Below are positions 52,960 to 64,000 of a stretch of DNA of 64,000 nt, one piece after another (position 1 is the first letter of the stretch; each line of letters begins with the position of its first letter). The DNA comes from Parietaria judaica. Taxonomy: Eukaryota; Streptophyta; Magnoliopsida; Rosales; Urticaceae. A program made the translations under genes and the position numbers. The notes beneath the pieces were generated by a model. It searched no databases, was not told the origin of the DNA, and saw nothing but the letters and a program-made list of their open reading frames with translations. Location: NCBI GenBank assembly GCA_954871525.1, contig OX940872.1, forward strand, positions 11,865,180-11,929,179, in the 5' to 3' direction.

Positions 52960-55459
52960 TTAAATATGCTCAGACCTGTTGTCTTCTTCACCCGCTCCAT
53001 CCCCTGCGTGCCTGCAATTCCTTAATACGGTTACGAACTTACCCCAAACATTTTTCCGGTTTTCTAAAGTTATCATAATCATGATGTTATGATTACTTAC
53101 AATTTATAGTTGAAAGTTATTAAGTTATAAAGGCACTGCATAATTAAGTGTTTAGAAGAACAAACCGCCAAGATGTGGTTAAATTGCGAGCTTTTCGGTC
53201 CAGTTGAAGGTTTTCCATGGCGGTTGATGCTCGGATTACGTCCTCCGGGAGTTCGTCGCTGTCATATCTCCAATTATAGTCGTCTTTCCTATAGCCTGAT
53301 ACCGAGGTTCCGCCTCTCCTGTCTAAATGCTCGTGTGTTTCAGGGAAGAAAATTAAAAGCATACATACAGGTCTAGAAAGATGGTCTCTTACCAGATGTT
53401 TGTGACGTCGGAAGATGCCTAGAATGAGATTTCAAACCAATAACATCAGTTAGAAGCCGGAACCAGGCCAGAATACAATTTTATAATGTAGAAACAAAGC
53501 ACCTTCCTAGCGGAGGGAGGCCCCCGGCGACGGACGATGAAGATGGTCGGCGCGTGTTCTCTGCTTCTGAACCGGTGAGCCTCCTTCCGGTACTTCTTGC
53601 TTGAGATAAATTCTATTCGGAGAGCATAGAGGTGGTTGTGCTTTAGCTTTACATTCAAGGTGAGAACATAATATGTTTCGAATGAGATTTAGAGCCAAAC
53701 CTCGAATTTTAAGAACCCTTCAAGCACATCCAGAAGCAAAGGACCGCTGTCTCCGTTTCTGTTGAGATCATACCCATTCTTGCTACTAAATTCTTTTAGC
53801 TCCGTTTTCCATGAATCTTTTTGCTGCAGTAAGCAATAATAATATTAGATAACCACAAAACATCAAGTTTAAAACCAAATTCCGTTATTACCAGGTTACA
53901 CTCTGGCAGATAAACTTTCATTGTGTGGTTAAGTTGCGCCCAGTCGAGGTACTCGCATATTAAAGCAGTGAGCAGCCTTCCTGCAGATCAAAGTAGCATT
54001 TTACATCTTCATAAATTGCTTGAGAAACAAGCAATTCATTGCATATTCCACTTTGTTTCTCAACCGACCGAGCCTCTAAGCTAACAAGACTTCACCAAGG
54101 GGCTAGTATTTCTCATTCGAGAACAAAGTCTAACAAAAGCTCTCATGAAACTCCGAAATCCCTAAGACAAGCGTCTATAGGGCTAACCCCAAACCGTAAT
54201 GCCCAATTAAAGATAAACATAGCTAATAGCCTAAATGAAGCAAGATTGAATGACTGTCTTGCCCTTCCTAAACAATTTCTTTTATTTTGATAACCATAAT
54301 ATCCAGGTATACCCGACTAGTAACCATGGGACCAGGAGACTACCCAGCGGGCCTAATTGCTGCATGACTTGCGTCCGATGGGAACCGAACCTGCACGTAT
54401 CGCCCTTACCACTAGACCCCGAGGCTTGCGTTTCCTAAAAAAAATTCTTTTATTTTGATAACCATAATATCCAGGTACACCCGACTAGAAACCATGGGAC
54501 CGGGAGACTACCCAGTGAGCCTAATTGTTGCATGACTTGCGTCCGATGGGAACCGAACCTGCACGTATCGCCCTTACCACTAGACCCCGAGGCTTGCATT
54601 TCCTACACAATTTCTTTTATTTTAAATTTGATAACTTTAGTATCCGGTACACCTGACTAGTAACCATGGGACCGGGAGACTACCCAATGACCCCAACTGT
54701 TGCGTCAGAGGGGAACCGAACCCGTACTTATCGCCTTAACACTAGACCCCGAGTCTTGCCCTTCCTAAACAATTTCTTTTATTTTGATAAACATAGTATC
54801 TGGGTACACCCGACTAGAAACCATGGGACCGGGAGACTACCCAGTGGCCCCAATTCCTGCAACCGAGGGGAACCGGACCCATACATATCGCCCTCAACAC
54901 TAGACCCCAAGTCTTACCCTTTCTAACCAATTTCTTTCATTTTGATAACCGTAGTATCCGGGTACACCCGACTAGTAACCACGAGACCGGGAGACTGCCC
55001 AGTGGCCCCAATTGTTGCGTCCGAGGGGAACCGAACCCGCCGTATCGCCCTTGCCACTAGACCCTGAGTCTTGCCCTTCCTAAACAACAAGTAATCCATC
55101 TTCTAGGTAGAGATTGTGACCTGAAGGAGAAGCGTGAAGCTGCTTGGCGCGATCATTGCAGCTCCCAAGTAGAGCAGGAGGCAAGCCTTCTTCCTTCTCA
55201 ACCACGCGATCCTCTTCCTCAATGGCCTCAAACACGCTCGCTCTCAGCTCAGCCTGTACACAGCAAAACCCTAATTCGAAATCACTCTCACAAGATCTTC
55301 AACTAGTCCGATTCAAGCAGGATCTTTCGGTATGAGAGCTGAACCGACGCGACAGATCTCAGTAAAGCGTACCCGGATCTTGGCGAGGACGCCCTTCTTC
55401 TCGAGGGTACGAGTGACGAGGGTTTTGAGGTCCATCATCTCCCTAGTGTAGTCGTCCAT
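52960..55459 (-). CDS. TON1: TONNEAU1 (TON1/FOP-like) cortical microtubule-organising protein, 8 exons
   Basis: TON1 acts with TRM proteins and a PP2A complex at cortical microtubules and is needed for the preprophase band. Exons on the minus strand are 55459-55373, 55253-55121, 53980-53892, 53823-53701, 53612-53503, 53418-53393 (26 bp), 53322-53166 and 53011-52960. All junctions are GT-AG, total 777 nt, 258 residues (about 260 is usual). The N-terminal FOP-like part is MDDYTREMMDLKTLVTRTLE, then AELRASVFEAIEEEDRV. The LisH-like segment GRLLTALICEYLDWAQLNHT is at about 75-94. GPLLLDVLEGFLKFEN follows, then a Ser-rich linker RRPSSSSVAGGLPPLG and the conserved tail GYRKDDYNWRYDSDE and ENLQLDRKARNL. 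The frame is fully open. Intron 2 (between exons 2 and 3) holds a tandem SINE-like array. Exon 7 could read through a retained intron to a stop at 53144. Confidence 0.96.
54258..55087 (-). repeat. Five-unit tandem array of a tRNA-promoter (SINE-like) repeat in a TON1 intron
   Basis: The units are about 157-168 bp. The marker actagacccc (accct in the last) falls at 54411, 54579, 54741, 54899 and 55056. On the minus strand each unit has a box A-like GGGGTCTAGTGGTAAGGGCG and, about 10 bases on, a box B-like AGGTTCGGTTCC, the internal RNA polymerase III promoter of tRNAs and SINEs. Units end in an A-rich tail (atcaaaataaaagaaattg). The flank cttgcccttcctaaacaa occurs at both ends of the array (54258-54275, 55070-55087) and, with changes, between units. 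The pol III orientation is the same as TON1 transcription. Confidence 0.85.
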
Positions 55460-55514
55460 CTTCGTCTCCGGTCAGCTTCCTCGGCGAATTCCTCAGTGAA
55501 TCTCGGAGGAGGGA

Positions 55515-55574
55515 TCAGATCTCGAAGCGTCGCAACAGCACGGCCATGGAGGACGGAGAAGAGACATTCAGCAT
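55515..55574 (-). other. Possible upstream ORF in the TON1 leader (19 codons)
   Basis: An ATG at 55574-55572 opens MLNVSSPSSMAVLLRRFEI and stops at 55515, 55 bases before the TON1 start. It matters only if transcription starts upstream of 55574, which the sequence does not prove. Confidence 0.4.
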
Positions 55575-55683
55575 CGAAGAAGCGTTGCAGAGAGTAAATG
55601 GGGGCTTGTCCAAAAAGGATTATTTACGGTAAAAGTACCAATAGTCAAGTTTATTGGTACCTTTCTTATATATAATATCAAAA

Positions 55684-56464
55684 GGGTTAATTGCGGCAAT
55701 AATGCACAACCTTTGGTCAAGAGGGGTTTTAGGTCCCCAATCTTTCAAAGTGTGGGCAAAAATTCACAACATTTGTTAAATGTAAAATTCGTTGGTCCTT
55801 CCGTTAGTTAACTTCTGCTAATGTGGCATCGTTAAACTGCCAAATGGATTGTCAATTTGTAATATTAATTACATAACCTAATTGATAAGAATAAATTAAA
55901 ATATTTTAATTATGATTCAAAAAATAAATTAAAAATTTAAATTAACGAGCAATACTTATTTAACGCGTAATTCTTATTTTTGAACTCATGCTTCAATATT
56001 ATTCACCTCTTTACTATGTCATTTTTTAAATTATAGTTGTTTTTAATAATCGGTCGTTTTTTCAAAATTTTAGTCGCGTTTCTATTAAACTGTCATTATG
56101 TAATCCTTGCATATTTTTTCGTGTTAAATAATCCGTCGTTTTTAACAAAAAATTATTTGTGTTTGACGAAGAGTCTGTTAGAGTTTTAGGGGGTAAAAAT
56201 TATTTATTTAATTTAATGTATTAATTATTTTTTAATCATAATTAAAATATGATTTAATTTATTCTTATTAATTAAATTATTACAAATTGGCAGTCCATTT
56301 GGCAGTTTAACGATGCCACGTCAGCATAATTTAACATCCCTAACGGAAGGACCAACGGATTTTACATTTAACAAAGATTGTGTATTTTTGCCCACACTTT
56401 GAAAGGTTGGGGGACCTAAAACCCCTCTTGACCAAAGGTTGTGCATTATTGCCGCAATTAACCC
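55684..56464. mobile_element. MULE-type MITE, copy 2
   Basis: The ends are GGGTTAATTGCGGCAATAAT and its complement. The perfect 9-bp duplication atatcaaaa lies at 55675-55683 and 56465-56473. Length is 781 bp, non-coding. It starts 225 bases upstream of the TON1 start codon, so it lies in or next to the promoter. Confidence 0.93.
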
Positions 56465-56511
56465 ATATCAAAATAATATATTTTTTTCGGGTAAAAAAAT
56501 AATTAAAAAAT

Positions 56512-57297
56512 GGGTTAATTGCGGCAATAATGCAGAATCTTTGGTCAACAGGGGTTTTAAGTCCCCAGCCTTTCAAAGTGTGGGCAAAAATACACAACTT
56601 TTGTTGAATGTAAAATTCGTTTGTCCTTCCGTTAGGGATGTTAAATTCTACCGATGTGGCACCTTTAAACTACCAAATGGACTACCAACTTGTAATATTA
56701 ATTTTATAACCTAATTAATAAGAATAAATTAAATCATATTAAAATTATGATTCAAAAAATATATTAAAACTTTAATTCAACGAGCAATACTAATTTTAAC
56801 GCGTAGTTCCTATTTTTAAACTCGTGCTTCAATATTATTCACATCTTTACTATGTCATTTTCTAAATTACAACTGTTTTTAATAATCGGTCGTTTTTCCA
56901 AAATTCTAACAGTTTCTAATAAATTGTCATTATGTAATCTTTGCAAATTTTAGTCGTGTTTAATAATCCGTCATTTTTCAAAATTTTAGTCATGTACGAC
57001 GAAGAGTCTGTTAGATTAAAAATTATTTATCTAATTTAAAGTATTAATTTGTTTTTTGAATTATAATCAAAATTAGGTTTAATATATTCTTATTAATTAA
57101 GTTATGTAATTAATAACAATTTGGGACTCTATTTGGCAGTTTAATGATGCCACATCAGCAGAATTCAACATCCCTAATGGAAGGACCAACGGATTTTACA
57201 TTCAACAAACGTTGAGTATTTTTGCCCACACTTTGAAAGGTTGGGGATCTAAAACCCCTGTTGACCAAAAGTTGTGCATTATTGCCGCGATTAACCC
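56512..57297. mobile_element. MULE-type MITE, copy 3
   Basis: Same ends and orientation as copy 2. The perfect 9-bp duplication ttaaaaaat lies at 56503-56511 and 57298-57306. Length is 786 bp. It is only 47 bases from copy 2 but has its own duplication, so it is an independent insertion. Confidence 0.93.
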
Positions 57298-57306
57298 TTA
57301 AAAAAT

Positions 57307-57950
57307 TTATAGTTTTTTTTTTTAATTCTATTGGTATTTTTTTCAAGATTAACCTTATAACTTATCCTAATCCAAATTGCAACATAAAGACTTCATATTT
57401 GCATTTTGTTTGAAGCATATTTTTTAATATTTATTTTAGCTGGCATAAAGACTTGTTGCTTTATTATTTATTTTCTTGTATAATTTGAAGTCTTCGTCGT
57501 AATTGAATAGTGAACGCTTAAGTTTTTGCAACATACTTGGTGTTTTCGACAATGTCAATGATATACGCGATGGTATTAGCGACAGGCTCGGCGTTCTATT
57601 GATAACATAATTTAGCCGTTTATTTTAAAAAAATCAAAATAAAGAGAAAATATTAGTGTAGGATCAATTGAGCATTTTCATTTACAAATTGTACACTCAT
57701 GGACCAAAATTATAAACATCAAAATAGATTTGAAGTTTGAGGTTTTTTTTTTTTTTATCATTACCGAAAAGATAAAATAAATAAACAGTTCAATAGAACT
57801 GAATTCCTTATATCAATATACCCGATTCCAATACATATATTCCTATAAATAGGCAATGAATTAAGAAATACTCGAATTGGTTAGAGTATAGTGAATCAAA
57901 AGATGCCGTGTTATTTATGTTGATATTTATTTAGACCATGTCATGGGAAT
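57307..57950. other. AT-rich spacer
   Basis: No gene or bounded repeat recognised before the transposase fragment. Confidence 0.45.
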
Positions 57951-57954
57951 CAAT

Positions 57955-58245
57955 CGAGTAGCGATAGGCAAATGATTCAATAACTGGATGAATAGTAAGA
58001 GATTGCAAATTCACATGGGAAATTTTGATAGTGCGCACAGCACGACTTCAAGAGATTTTGAAGCTATGAATAATTTGAAGCAGAATATTGAGCATGTTGT
58101 CGCTAAGAAAACTAGTTGCGATAAAAAAAGATTGTCATATTCGTTTGAAAGCTTAAGTGGGATTGTGTTTGTTGGCTTCTGCAGCAACGTCTTGCATTCG
58201 TGGTCACGATGAACATGAAGATTCAAGAAATCATGGTAAGTTTGT
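57955..58245 (+). pseudogene. hAT transposase fragment (TTF/ZMYM-type zinc finger region)
   Basis: The plus-strand sequence reads FNNWMNSKRLQIHMGNFDSA, HSTTSRDFEAMNNLKQNIEH, then after a decayed stretch DCVCWLLQQRLAF. A one-base frameshift is followed by RGHDEHEDSRNHGKF. This order matches the TTF-type zinc finger and start of the catalytic part in plant ZMYM-like hAT transposases (typically GFxNWKKxxxxFxxHxG ... DCVRFLLxQGLAFRGHDE). It is truncated on both sides and frameshifted, so inactive. Confidence 0.75.
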
Positions 58246-58701
58246 AATAAGATCAATTAAATGACTAATGGAAATTAAATACTAAAAATGAGAATTTTTT
58301 GTTAAATGGAGAAATATATGATGATAAATCAGTCCTCAACACTTCACACGATTCTCCATATCGTTCCTTTGATCATCAAATTGCTACAAGTTGTTAACCA
58401 AGACCCCTACTGCATCAAATATAACTCTTCCGATATTCATTTTGAGTTGTCTTTCTTAATTAACTCGCTATATTTCTATGTGAATTAAATTGCAAACGAT
58501 TCATTAAGCATGTGTTATTAACGGGTTACATATGTAAATTCCTATCGTATATAAACTTAAGATTTCTATCGTATGTAAAAGCATGAAGAAAATTATAGAA
58601 TAAACAAACTTATGTAATTATCATTAATCAAAGAAATGATAATCCAAATTAAGCTACATGAGAATTTCGGTTGCAATCATGTGAACAGTTTAGGTCATGG
58701 T

Positions 58702-59889
58702 CAGTGGCGAAGCCAGCTTTTTTAATCGGGAGGGGCACTATTATTTAACCGGGAGGGGCGCCAGCTTTTTTAACCGGGAGGGGCACTATTATTTAACCGG
58801 GAGGGGCACTATTATGATGGAGTCAAACTTTCGTTTATAATATCTTTCCATTAATGATAGCAGTTTTCTGATTGTCTGCAAAAAATATCTGCAAAAGTTA
58901 AAAAGATTTATAAAAACAGTTTTCCGCTCTTATAAATCTGCAAAAAAGAGAAAAAATAAATATCAATAGGATATCCATTAAGAAACTAATAGAGATATCA
59001 ATAGGATATTCATAATTTCATTCCATAATCAACAAATCTGTTAAATCGATAATAGATAATAGATTGATATTTTTTGAAATATTACTAGTCTGAAACTGAC
59101 AGAACATAATCTTATGTCTTTCAACAAAACATTCAAAATCCAGCATCGCACTTCAAAATTCAGGAAATTGAATAAAAAAAATAATATGAGCGATCTCTCT
59201 GTTTTCAATCTTTTTATCACCGTGATTTTCTTGAATTTCAATCTCATCAATTTGGAATCAATCTGACTGTGATGAGATTCAAGTTGGAATCGAGCATTCG
59301 AGTAGGAAACAACTAATCAATTTTTAACTTTGCAACAAAAAAAAATACCTATTTCCTTTGAGTCACCGGAGCTTCTTCTCGCCGCAGGCCCGCACCGTAG
59401 TACGCAGTAGCCCCAATCTAATTTCAACGCTCCAGAAAATTCTCGTGCAAATCAGACCGTGAAAATCGAAAGACAAGCTATGGACATTGGGAGAGAATGG
59501 TGAGAGAGATCGATGGATTTTGGCAATGTCTGCGATAACAAAGCTTCGCTCTCCGCGAGCGATTCTCGGGCCCAGCGGGAACCGATTTAGGGTTTCCGAC
59601 GAGCCTCCGAAGCAGAGGAAGACCGAGCCTTCGCCGAAGAATCCAACGACGACGAGGAAGACGATCTCGGAAGTGCCTCAGTTGGTGATTCGGAGCAATG
59701 GCTCGGTCGATAGCGCGTGCTCTTCGAACTCTTCGTCGAGCGGCTCCATTTAAATATATTAAAATATGAATCATATCTCCATTAAAATATAGGGTTTTTT
59801 TATATAATAAAATACTAATAAAAAAATTAAAAACTGAAAATTGAGGGTGGGCCCATGTCCACCCTGGATCCCCTATACCTTCGCCACTG
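58702..59889. mobile_element. Non-autonomous hAT element with gene-like insert
   Basis: The left end CAGTGGCGAAGCCAG and the right end (other strand) CAGTGGCGAAGGTATAGG pair. A perfect 8-bp duplication gtcatggt lies at 58694-58701 and 59890-59897. Near the left end a motif accgggaggggcactatta is repeated about four times (58725-58815). The AT-rich body is interrupted by a GC-rich coding-like block at about 59480-59753. No transposase is present. Confidence 0.92.
59526..59753 (+). pseudogene. Probable captured host exon inside the hAT element
   Basis: A 75-codon frame starts MSAITKLRSPRAILGPSGNR, continues FRVSDEPPKQRKTEPSP and ends NGSVDSACSSNSSSSGSI. An upstream Met at 59487 would add 13 residues. 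It is basic, Pro/Ser-rich, GC-rich and open, with the look of the N-terminal exon of a plant protein. I do not recognise the parent gene. It lies wholly within the element ends, as expected of transduplication. Confidence 0.45.
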
Positions 59890-59897
59890 GTCATGGT

Positions 59898-60722
59898 GAA
59901 TCTAGGACATAACCAAATAAAAAAGATAGACATTATGGAGGAAGAAAATTCAGCAAAACAAATTTATACAGATGGAGTGAATCTCTTAGTTGTTCTTCGT
60001 CTCCACCGTTCTTCTTGGCAAAACTCAATCTCAAATGGGGTTTTTCGCGTTTCCTAGCCTCTTGTGATGTTTTTCTCTCCCAAGATTCGTCACTTAATCT
60101 GTCTTCATGATCCTTTTATATACCCTCCTCATTATGTTAAGATTAGGGTGTAAATAACATAATTCATGAAACAGTTGTGCTGGAGCACATAGTGAATTCT
60201 GAGTTTTGTGTTGGGGAACAGAAAATATGTGCTGTGGCACGGAGTTTTTGCTTGGTGGCATACACTATTGATGGTATGTATAAAATCATTCTATATACAT
60301 GGCAAGGAAATGAACACTTCATATGACAATGAAGAAATGTATAACTAAAAATCACAGGACAATTAATATCAAGGAAAGAGTAATCGTGATAATCGAGCGA
60401 TTATCGAGGTTTGAGAGCTTCTCGATAAGTTATCTTTGATAATTTTTTCCTTTTAAACTTATTGTGATTAATCGAGGAGAAAACATAGGTACTTGTCGAT
60501 CGTATTTTTTAGTGTAAATATTCAAAAAAAAAAATCTTGATAATCGTCTTGTTTTTTGAGTTTCGGAGCCATTTCCAAACTACGACAAAAATATCAAAAG
60601 AGAAGACCATAGCATTTTGAATGTATTTTTTAAGTGGATCTTGAAAATTTTCTAGTTTTAAGGTTGTATATGTATGAATCATATCATTTTTTTATAATAT
60701 TCTTCAATATTTGTAGTAGTTT
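59898..60722. other. Intergenic, nothing recognised
   Basis: AT-rich; no domain-bearing frame or bounded repeat seen. Confidence 0.45.
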
Positions 60723-63340
60723 TGTAACGACGCGGCCTAGCGTCGTCCGCTACTACTTAAACTTACTTAATTTCTTAAGATTTCATAAAACTTTTTGTTA
60801 CGAAAATTTAGGAATATTTTTTATTTTGTTTAAAAATATCATTTCACTTGTACTCCTAAGTACACATGTCTTAAACTTCATATAAGGAATTTAAGATCAA
60901 CACTTGAGCATAAAATATTCAAAAGAGAACATTATTGGAAATCTTTGAAAAACATAAGACCTTCATAAAACTTTGAAGGCTTGTTAAATAATTTACCAAA
61001 ATCATTTTTGAAAAGTCCAATATAATGCTTCATATTCATTGTCTCGGATTATGAACCCGAGGCAATCATTTCATACGTAAATTCTTAACATAGGGATGTA
61101 ATATAATACTACAATCCCAAAACATAAACCATAGTTAATAAAACATACATCCATTACTTTGTTCATCAAATCATGCAGAAACTTTAGAGGTTACCCATCC
61201 TAACTCATGACCACCGCGCGCATCACCATTCTTTCGCGAGTCCACCATAACAATTTCATGCCAGGGGTTCCTTACCTACAACATGAACACATATTACGTT
61301 AGCTTACGCTCAGCGAGTACATACATTATCCTCACAAAAACATATGTCAATCATGCATATTTGTATGTCCAATTATGCTATATTATTAGGTTATTTTTGA
61401 AAACATTTCCTTTATTTTCCTTTAAGTGGCTCAAGGGATTGGCCCTGTCTTTCCTTGTGATCACCCATATGTGTACATGCCCTTTGCGCGCAGCCGCAGA
61501 TGGTCTGAGGGTTGCAAGGTCCCCAGCCAACACGACCTTGGGCTTAAAGCCCCTTTCATAATATGTTTATACCCTGATTGGGATCGGGGTGGCACGACAC
61601 GAGCTTTGAAAACATTGGTAATCTTTGTTAATTAAGGTGACCATATTATGCCTACATGCATTATGACATAAATTAAAGCTCATTCAATCATTCTTTTCAT
61701 CATAATCCTTTTTTTCTTTTCCAATATCAACACTTGGAATAACATGACACATTAACATCTTAGGATTCACAGTGATCCATATATTCGTGTCAAAGTCCAT
61801 CAAGGACAGCACATATCATTCATGCATCTCATTCTATGCTCCAAATCAATCATTCATGCATCGGAGTCAATGCTCATAATTCCTAAACATCACATATATT
61901 CATATCATGACATATTTCATGTTTCCTTTGAAAACTATTCATGTTGTAGTGAGATCTGTACTCACCTGGTGTCCTTGCTGCACTTCAAACTACATCCTAT
62001 CACACTTATGGATACCCTACTTCCCTGTTTAATCCGACCAGACGACTCGTCAGTCTTTTGGATCCAGGTTTATATGCATGCTCTACGTTTCTGGAATTCT
62101 AGCGCACTAAGGTTTTGACTCTATCCGATTTTTTATCAAAACGTACCTTTGTTTAAAGATATTCGTAATATTGTATGACTTAACTTCAAGTAAGTGTACA
62201 AGTCTTTTCATGCCGTGAAGCCGTGATTTGAGATCCGTATCTTTTTACATAGAAACTATTCCTTTCATTAATAACTCTTTGAGTTTTGCCTTATCATATT
62301 TCGTAAACATAACATTTATCTTCAAAATCCGAAATAACCTCGGGTGTGATCAAAGAACATAATCGTAAATTATTTAGAGCTCCTAGGTTGTTATCTTAAC
62401 CTCTGTGTTTTATTTTTTTATATCATAGCCCCATTACTAGAAATTGAAACTATTTTATGTTTGGGCCACAATTCTACCTCTATTGGTAGGCTAACTTGTA
62501 TATGCTTACTTTATAACCTCTATCCGATAAAAAAAAAATCTCATTTTAACATAAAACCAATTTTGATTGCTCTAAACTCAAAATTATAAAGTATTTAGTT
62601 CATTTCCTGAAAATGAAATCCCTCGGTAAATCATATATATGTATTTTTAAGCATGAACCCAAATCTGGCCTTATTTATGAAAAATAGTTTGCGACCTCCG
62701 GTATGTGATTTTTATAAAATCAACCAGAGCGCCCGAGCTAAAGCTTATATATCCGCTTTAGAAGGCTTATAGGCTGAAAGACGATTGGAAGTTCCCGAAT
62801 CCCCCCTTGATGATGACATTTCACTTGGGATTTCGGATGGACTGGGAACTTTATTCCCGCCAAAGGACCCTCGCTTAAGACTTTCCTGTTTTGGAACAAA
62901 ACAAATTCATATGTCTCTTTAACTAACTTAAGTTTAAGATATATTTTTATTCCACATCGTTTTAAAGCATTTTACTAACATAGTTCACAATCTGTCTAAA
63001 ACCGAAAACAAATTTGCATGTCATTACTCCGTGAATTGTTTTGAACTAAAAGGAGTATATTTATAAGTAAAACCAAATATATTAATTCAATAAGTAATAT
63101 AACTATATCATATAAATTTTATAAGAATTTATAAAAATATTAGGTTGGTGAAAAATGTGTTCTAAATTACCAAACTTCCAAACCTGCCAGGAAGTGAAAA
63201 CAGTTTTGCGCACGAATAATGCACGACTCATATCTTAAAACTCATAACTTTAATGACTACAAATTTTCATTATGTTATACTAGACACATAGATATATCTA
63301 TAAATATGTCATTTTCCATATTTGGAGTTCATTTGGTCTG
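60723..63340. other. Possible Gypsy-type LTR or UTR sequence
   Basis: It begins TGTAACGACGCGGCCTAGCG, resembling the TGTAACGACCCGGCC start of some plant Gypsy LTRs. It contains the hairpin ACGACGC...GCGTCGT at 60727-60746 and an actcagcgagtac-like motif near 61310. No pol domains, right boundary or target duplication were found. Frames at 61283-62118 have no recognisable domain. Confidence 0.3.
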
Positions 63341-63357
63341 GTTATGACCCCAACAAA

Positions 63358-64000
63358 CAGTGGCAGATCCAGGAATTCTAGACATGGGGGGCTAAGTTGT
63401 TTTAATAACATATAGATATAAATTTATAATTTTACATCTTATGATATCCTCTTAACTTTGTGTTATATAATTATTTTTCATTTTAATTTACTTTTATTTC
63501 ATCCAAACTTTAAAAATTCGCAAATAAAAAACCGTCCAAAAATTTTATTTTACATATTTATCGATCCGCTTATTTTAAAAAAAAAATTAATATTGCTTAA
63601 TGTTTATCACTATAAACATGATATCAAATATTGTTTTATCGTGATTATAAAAAAATTGTTTAAATATGAATGATTTTTAATCTCTTGAATTACACAATAT
63701 AATGGATTATAATATACTAGGTAAGTTTATTATTTGTCTAAGAACTCTAAGTACAAGGGGAAAATATAAATTAAAAAACTATTAGTGGTCTTGTCTTGTG
63801 CAATAATCTCTAAATAGGAGGGTAAAAATATAAATGATAAACTATTAATGAAAGTTGTAAGCTTTTTTGTAAAAGTTTAAAATTTCAAGGGCATAATGGT
63901 AAAAAAACCCTATCTTCCTCCTCTTGGGCAAATACGATCTGAGAATGTTCGGCATCTACATCGGAAAAAAGTTCGGCGTCGATAGTGGAGGTGAAGAACA
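63358..64000. mobile_element. Left part of a hAT element running off the window
   Basis: Starts CAGTGGCAGATCCAGGAATT, the same end family as 6541 and 32610, preceded by ccaacaaa as the candidate target site. The right end is not in the window. The last 100 bases (63900-64000) become GC-richer, as at 59480, and might be another captured segment. Confidence 0.6.

Noticed and set aside
53144..53362. TON1 exon 7 read as ending in FVLLNT
   Set aside because: A GT donor at 53165-53164 and an acceptor before 53011 give the normal TON1 C-terminus (SWRHAGDG...), so the read-through is a retained-intron frame.
54258..55087. Regular repeat array considered as CRISPR
   Set aside because: The units are contiguous 157-168 bp repeats without unique spacers, in a plant intron, with tRNA-type promoter boxes.
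61283..62118. Plus-strand frames of 69-98 codons
   Set aside because: Composition resembles LTR/UTR sequence and no domain is recognisable, so they are not called as genes.

Overview
This is nuclear DNA of a flowering plant. Coding exons are GC-rich and spliced with GT-AG introns, and they sit in a strongly AT-rich background crowded with plant transposons (Copia LTR elements, hAT and Mutator-like MITEs, a tRNA-derived SINE). The sequence does not settle whether the plant is a monocot or a eudicot. I found no bacterial, organellar or viral gene block.

Five recognisable host genes are present. (1) 1664-5655 (+): a MATE/DETOXIFICATION efflux carrier with eight readable exons; the first exon is not in the window. 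(2) 20875-23356 (-): a complete two-exon UDP-glycosyltransferase of the UGT78 (flavonoid 3-O-glucosyltransferase) type. (3) 34427-34987 (+) and (4) 48408-48920 (+): two intronless, secreted PR-1/CAP proteins. They are paralogues about 13 kb apart with similar proximal promoters. (5) 52960-55459 (-): a complete eight-exon TONNEAU1 (TON1/FOP-like) gene of 258 codons, reconstructed exon by exon.

The remainder is mostly transposons, and many can be delimited to the base by their target-site duplications (TSDs). Copia-1 (9229-18184, minus) has TSD ATAAT. It keeps gag, protease and integrase but shows no reverse transcriptase, and a 2.2-kb solo LTR sits inside its left LTR. Copia-2 (35300-40120, minus) has TSD AAACT and decayed but complete domains, and lies between the two PR-1 genes. 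Non-autonomous hAT elements with 8-bp TSDs lie at 4435, 5942 (with another nested at 6541), 32610, 40952, 51360 and 58702. Mutator-type MITEs with 9-bp TSDs lie at 18929, 41798 (a nest), 42660, 55684 and 56512.

The genes do not form one pathway. The most interesting points are where transposons meet genes. A hAT insertion in the MATE gene has its TSD exactly on a 3' splice site, so the acceptor is duplicated. A five-unit tandem array of a tRNA-promoter (SINE-like) repeat fills most of one TON1 intron. Two MULE MITEs sit just upstream of TON1. A gene-like GC-rich exon lies inside a non-autonomous hAT. I did not see a wholly new biological system.
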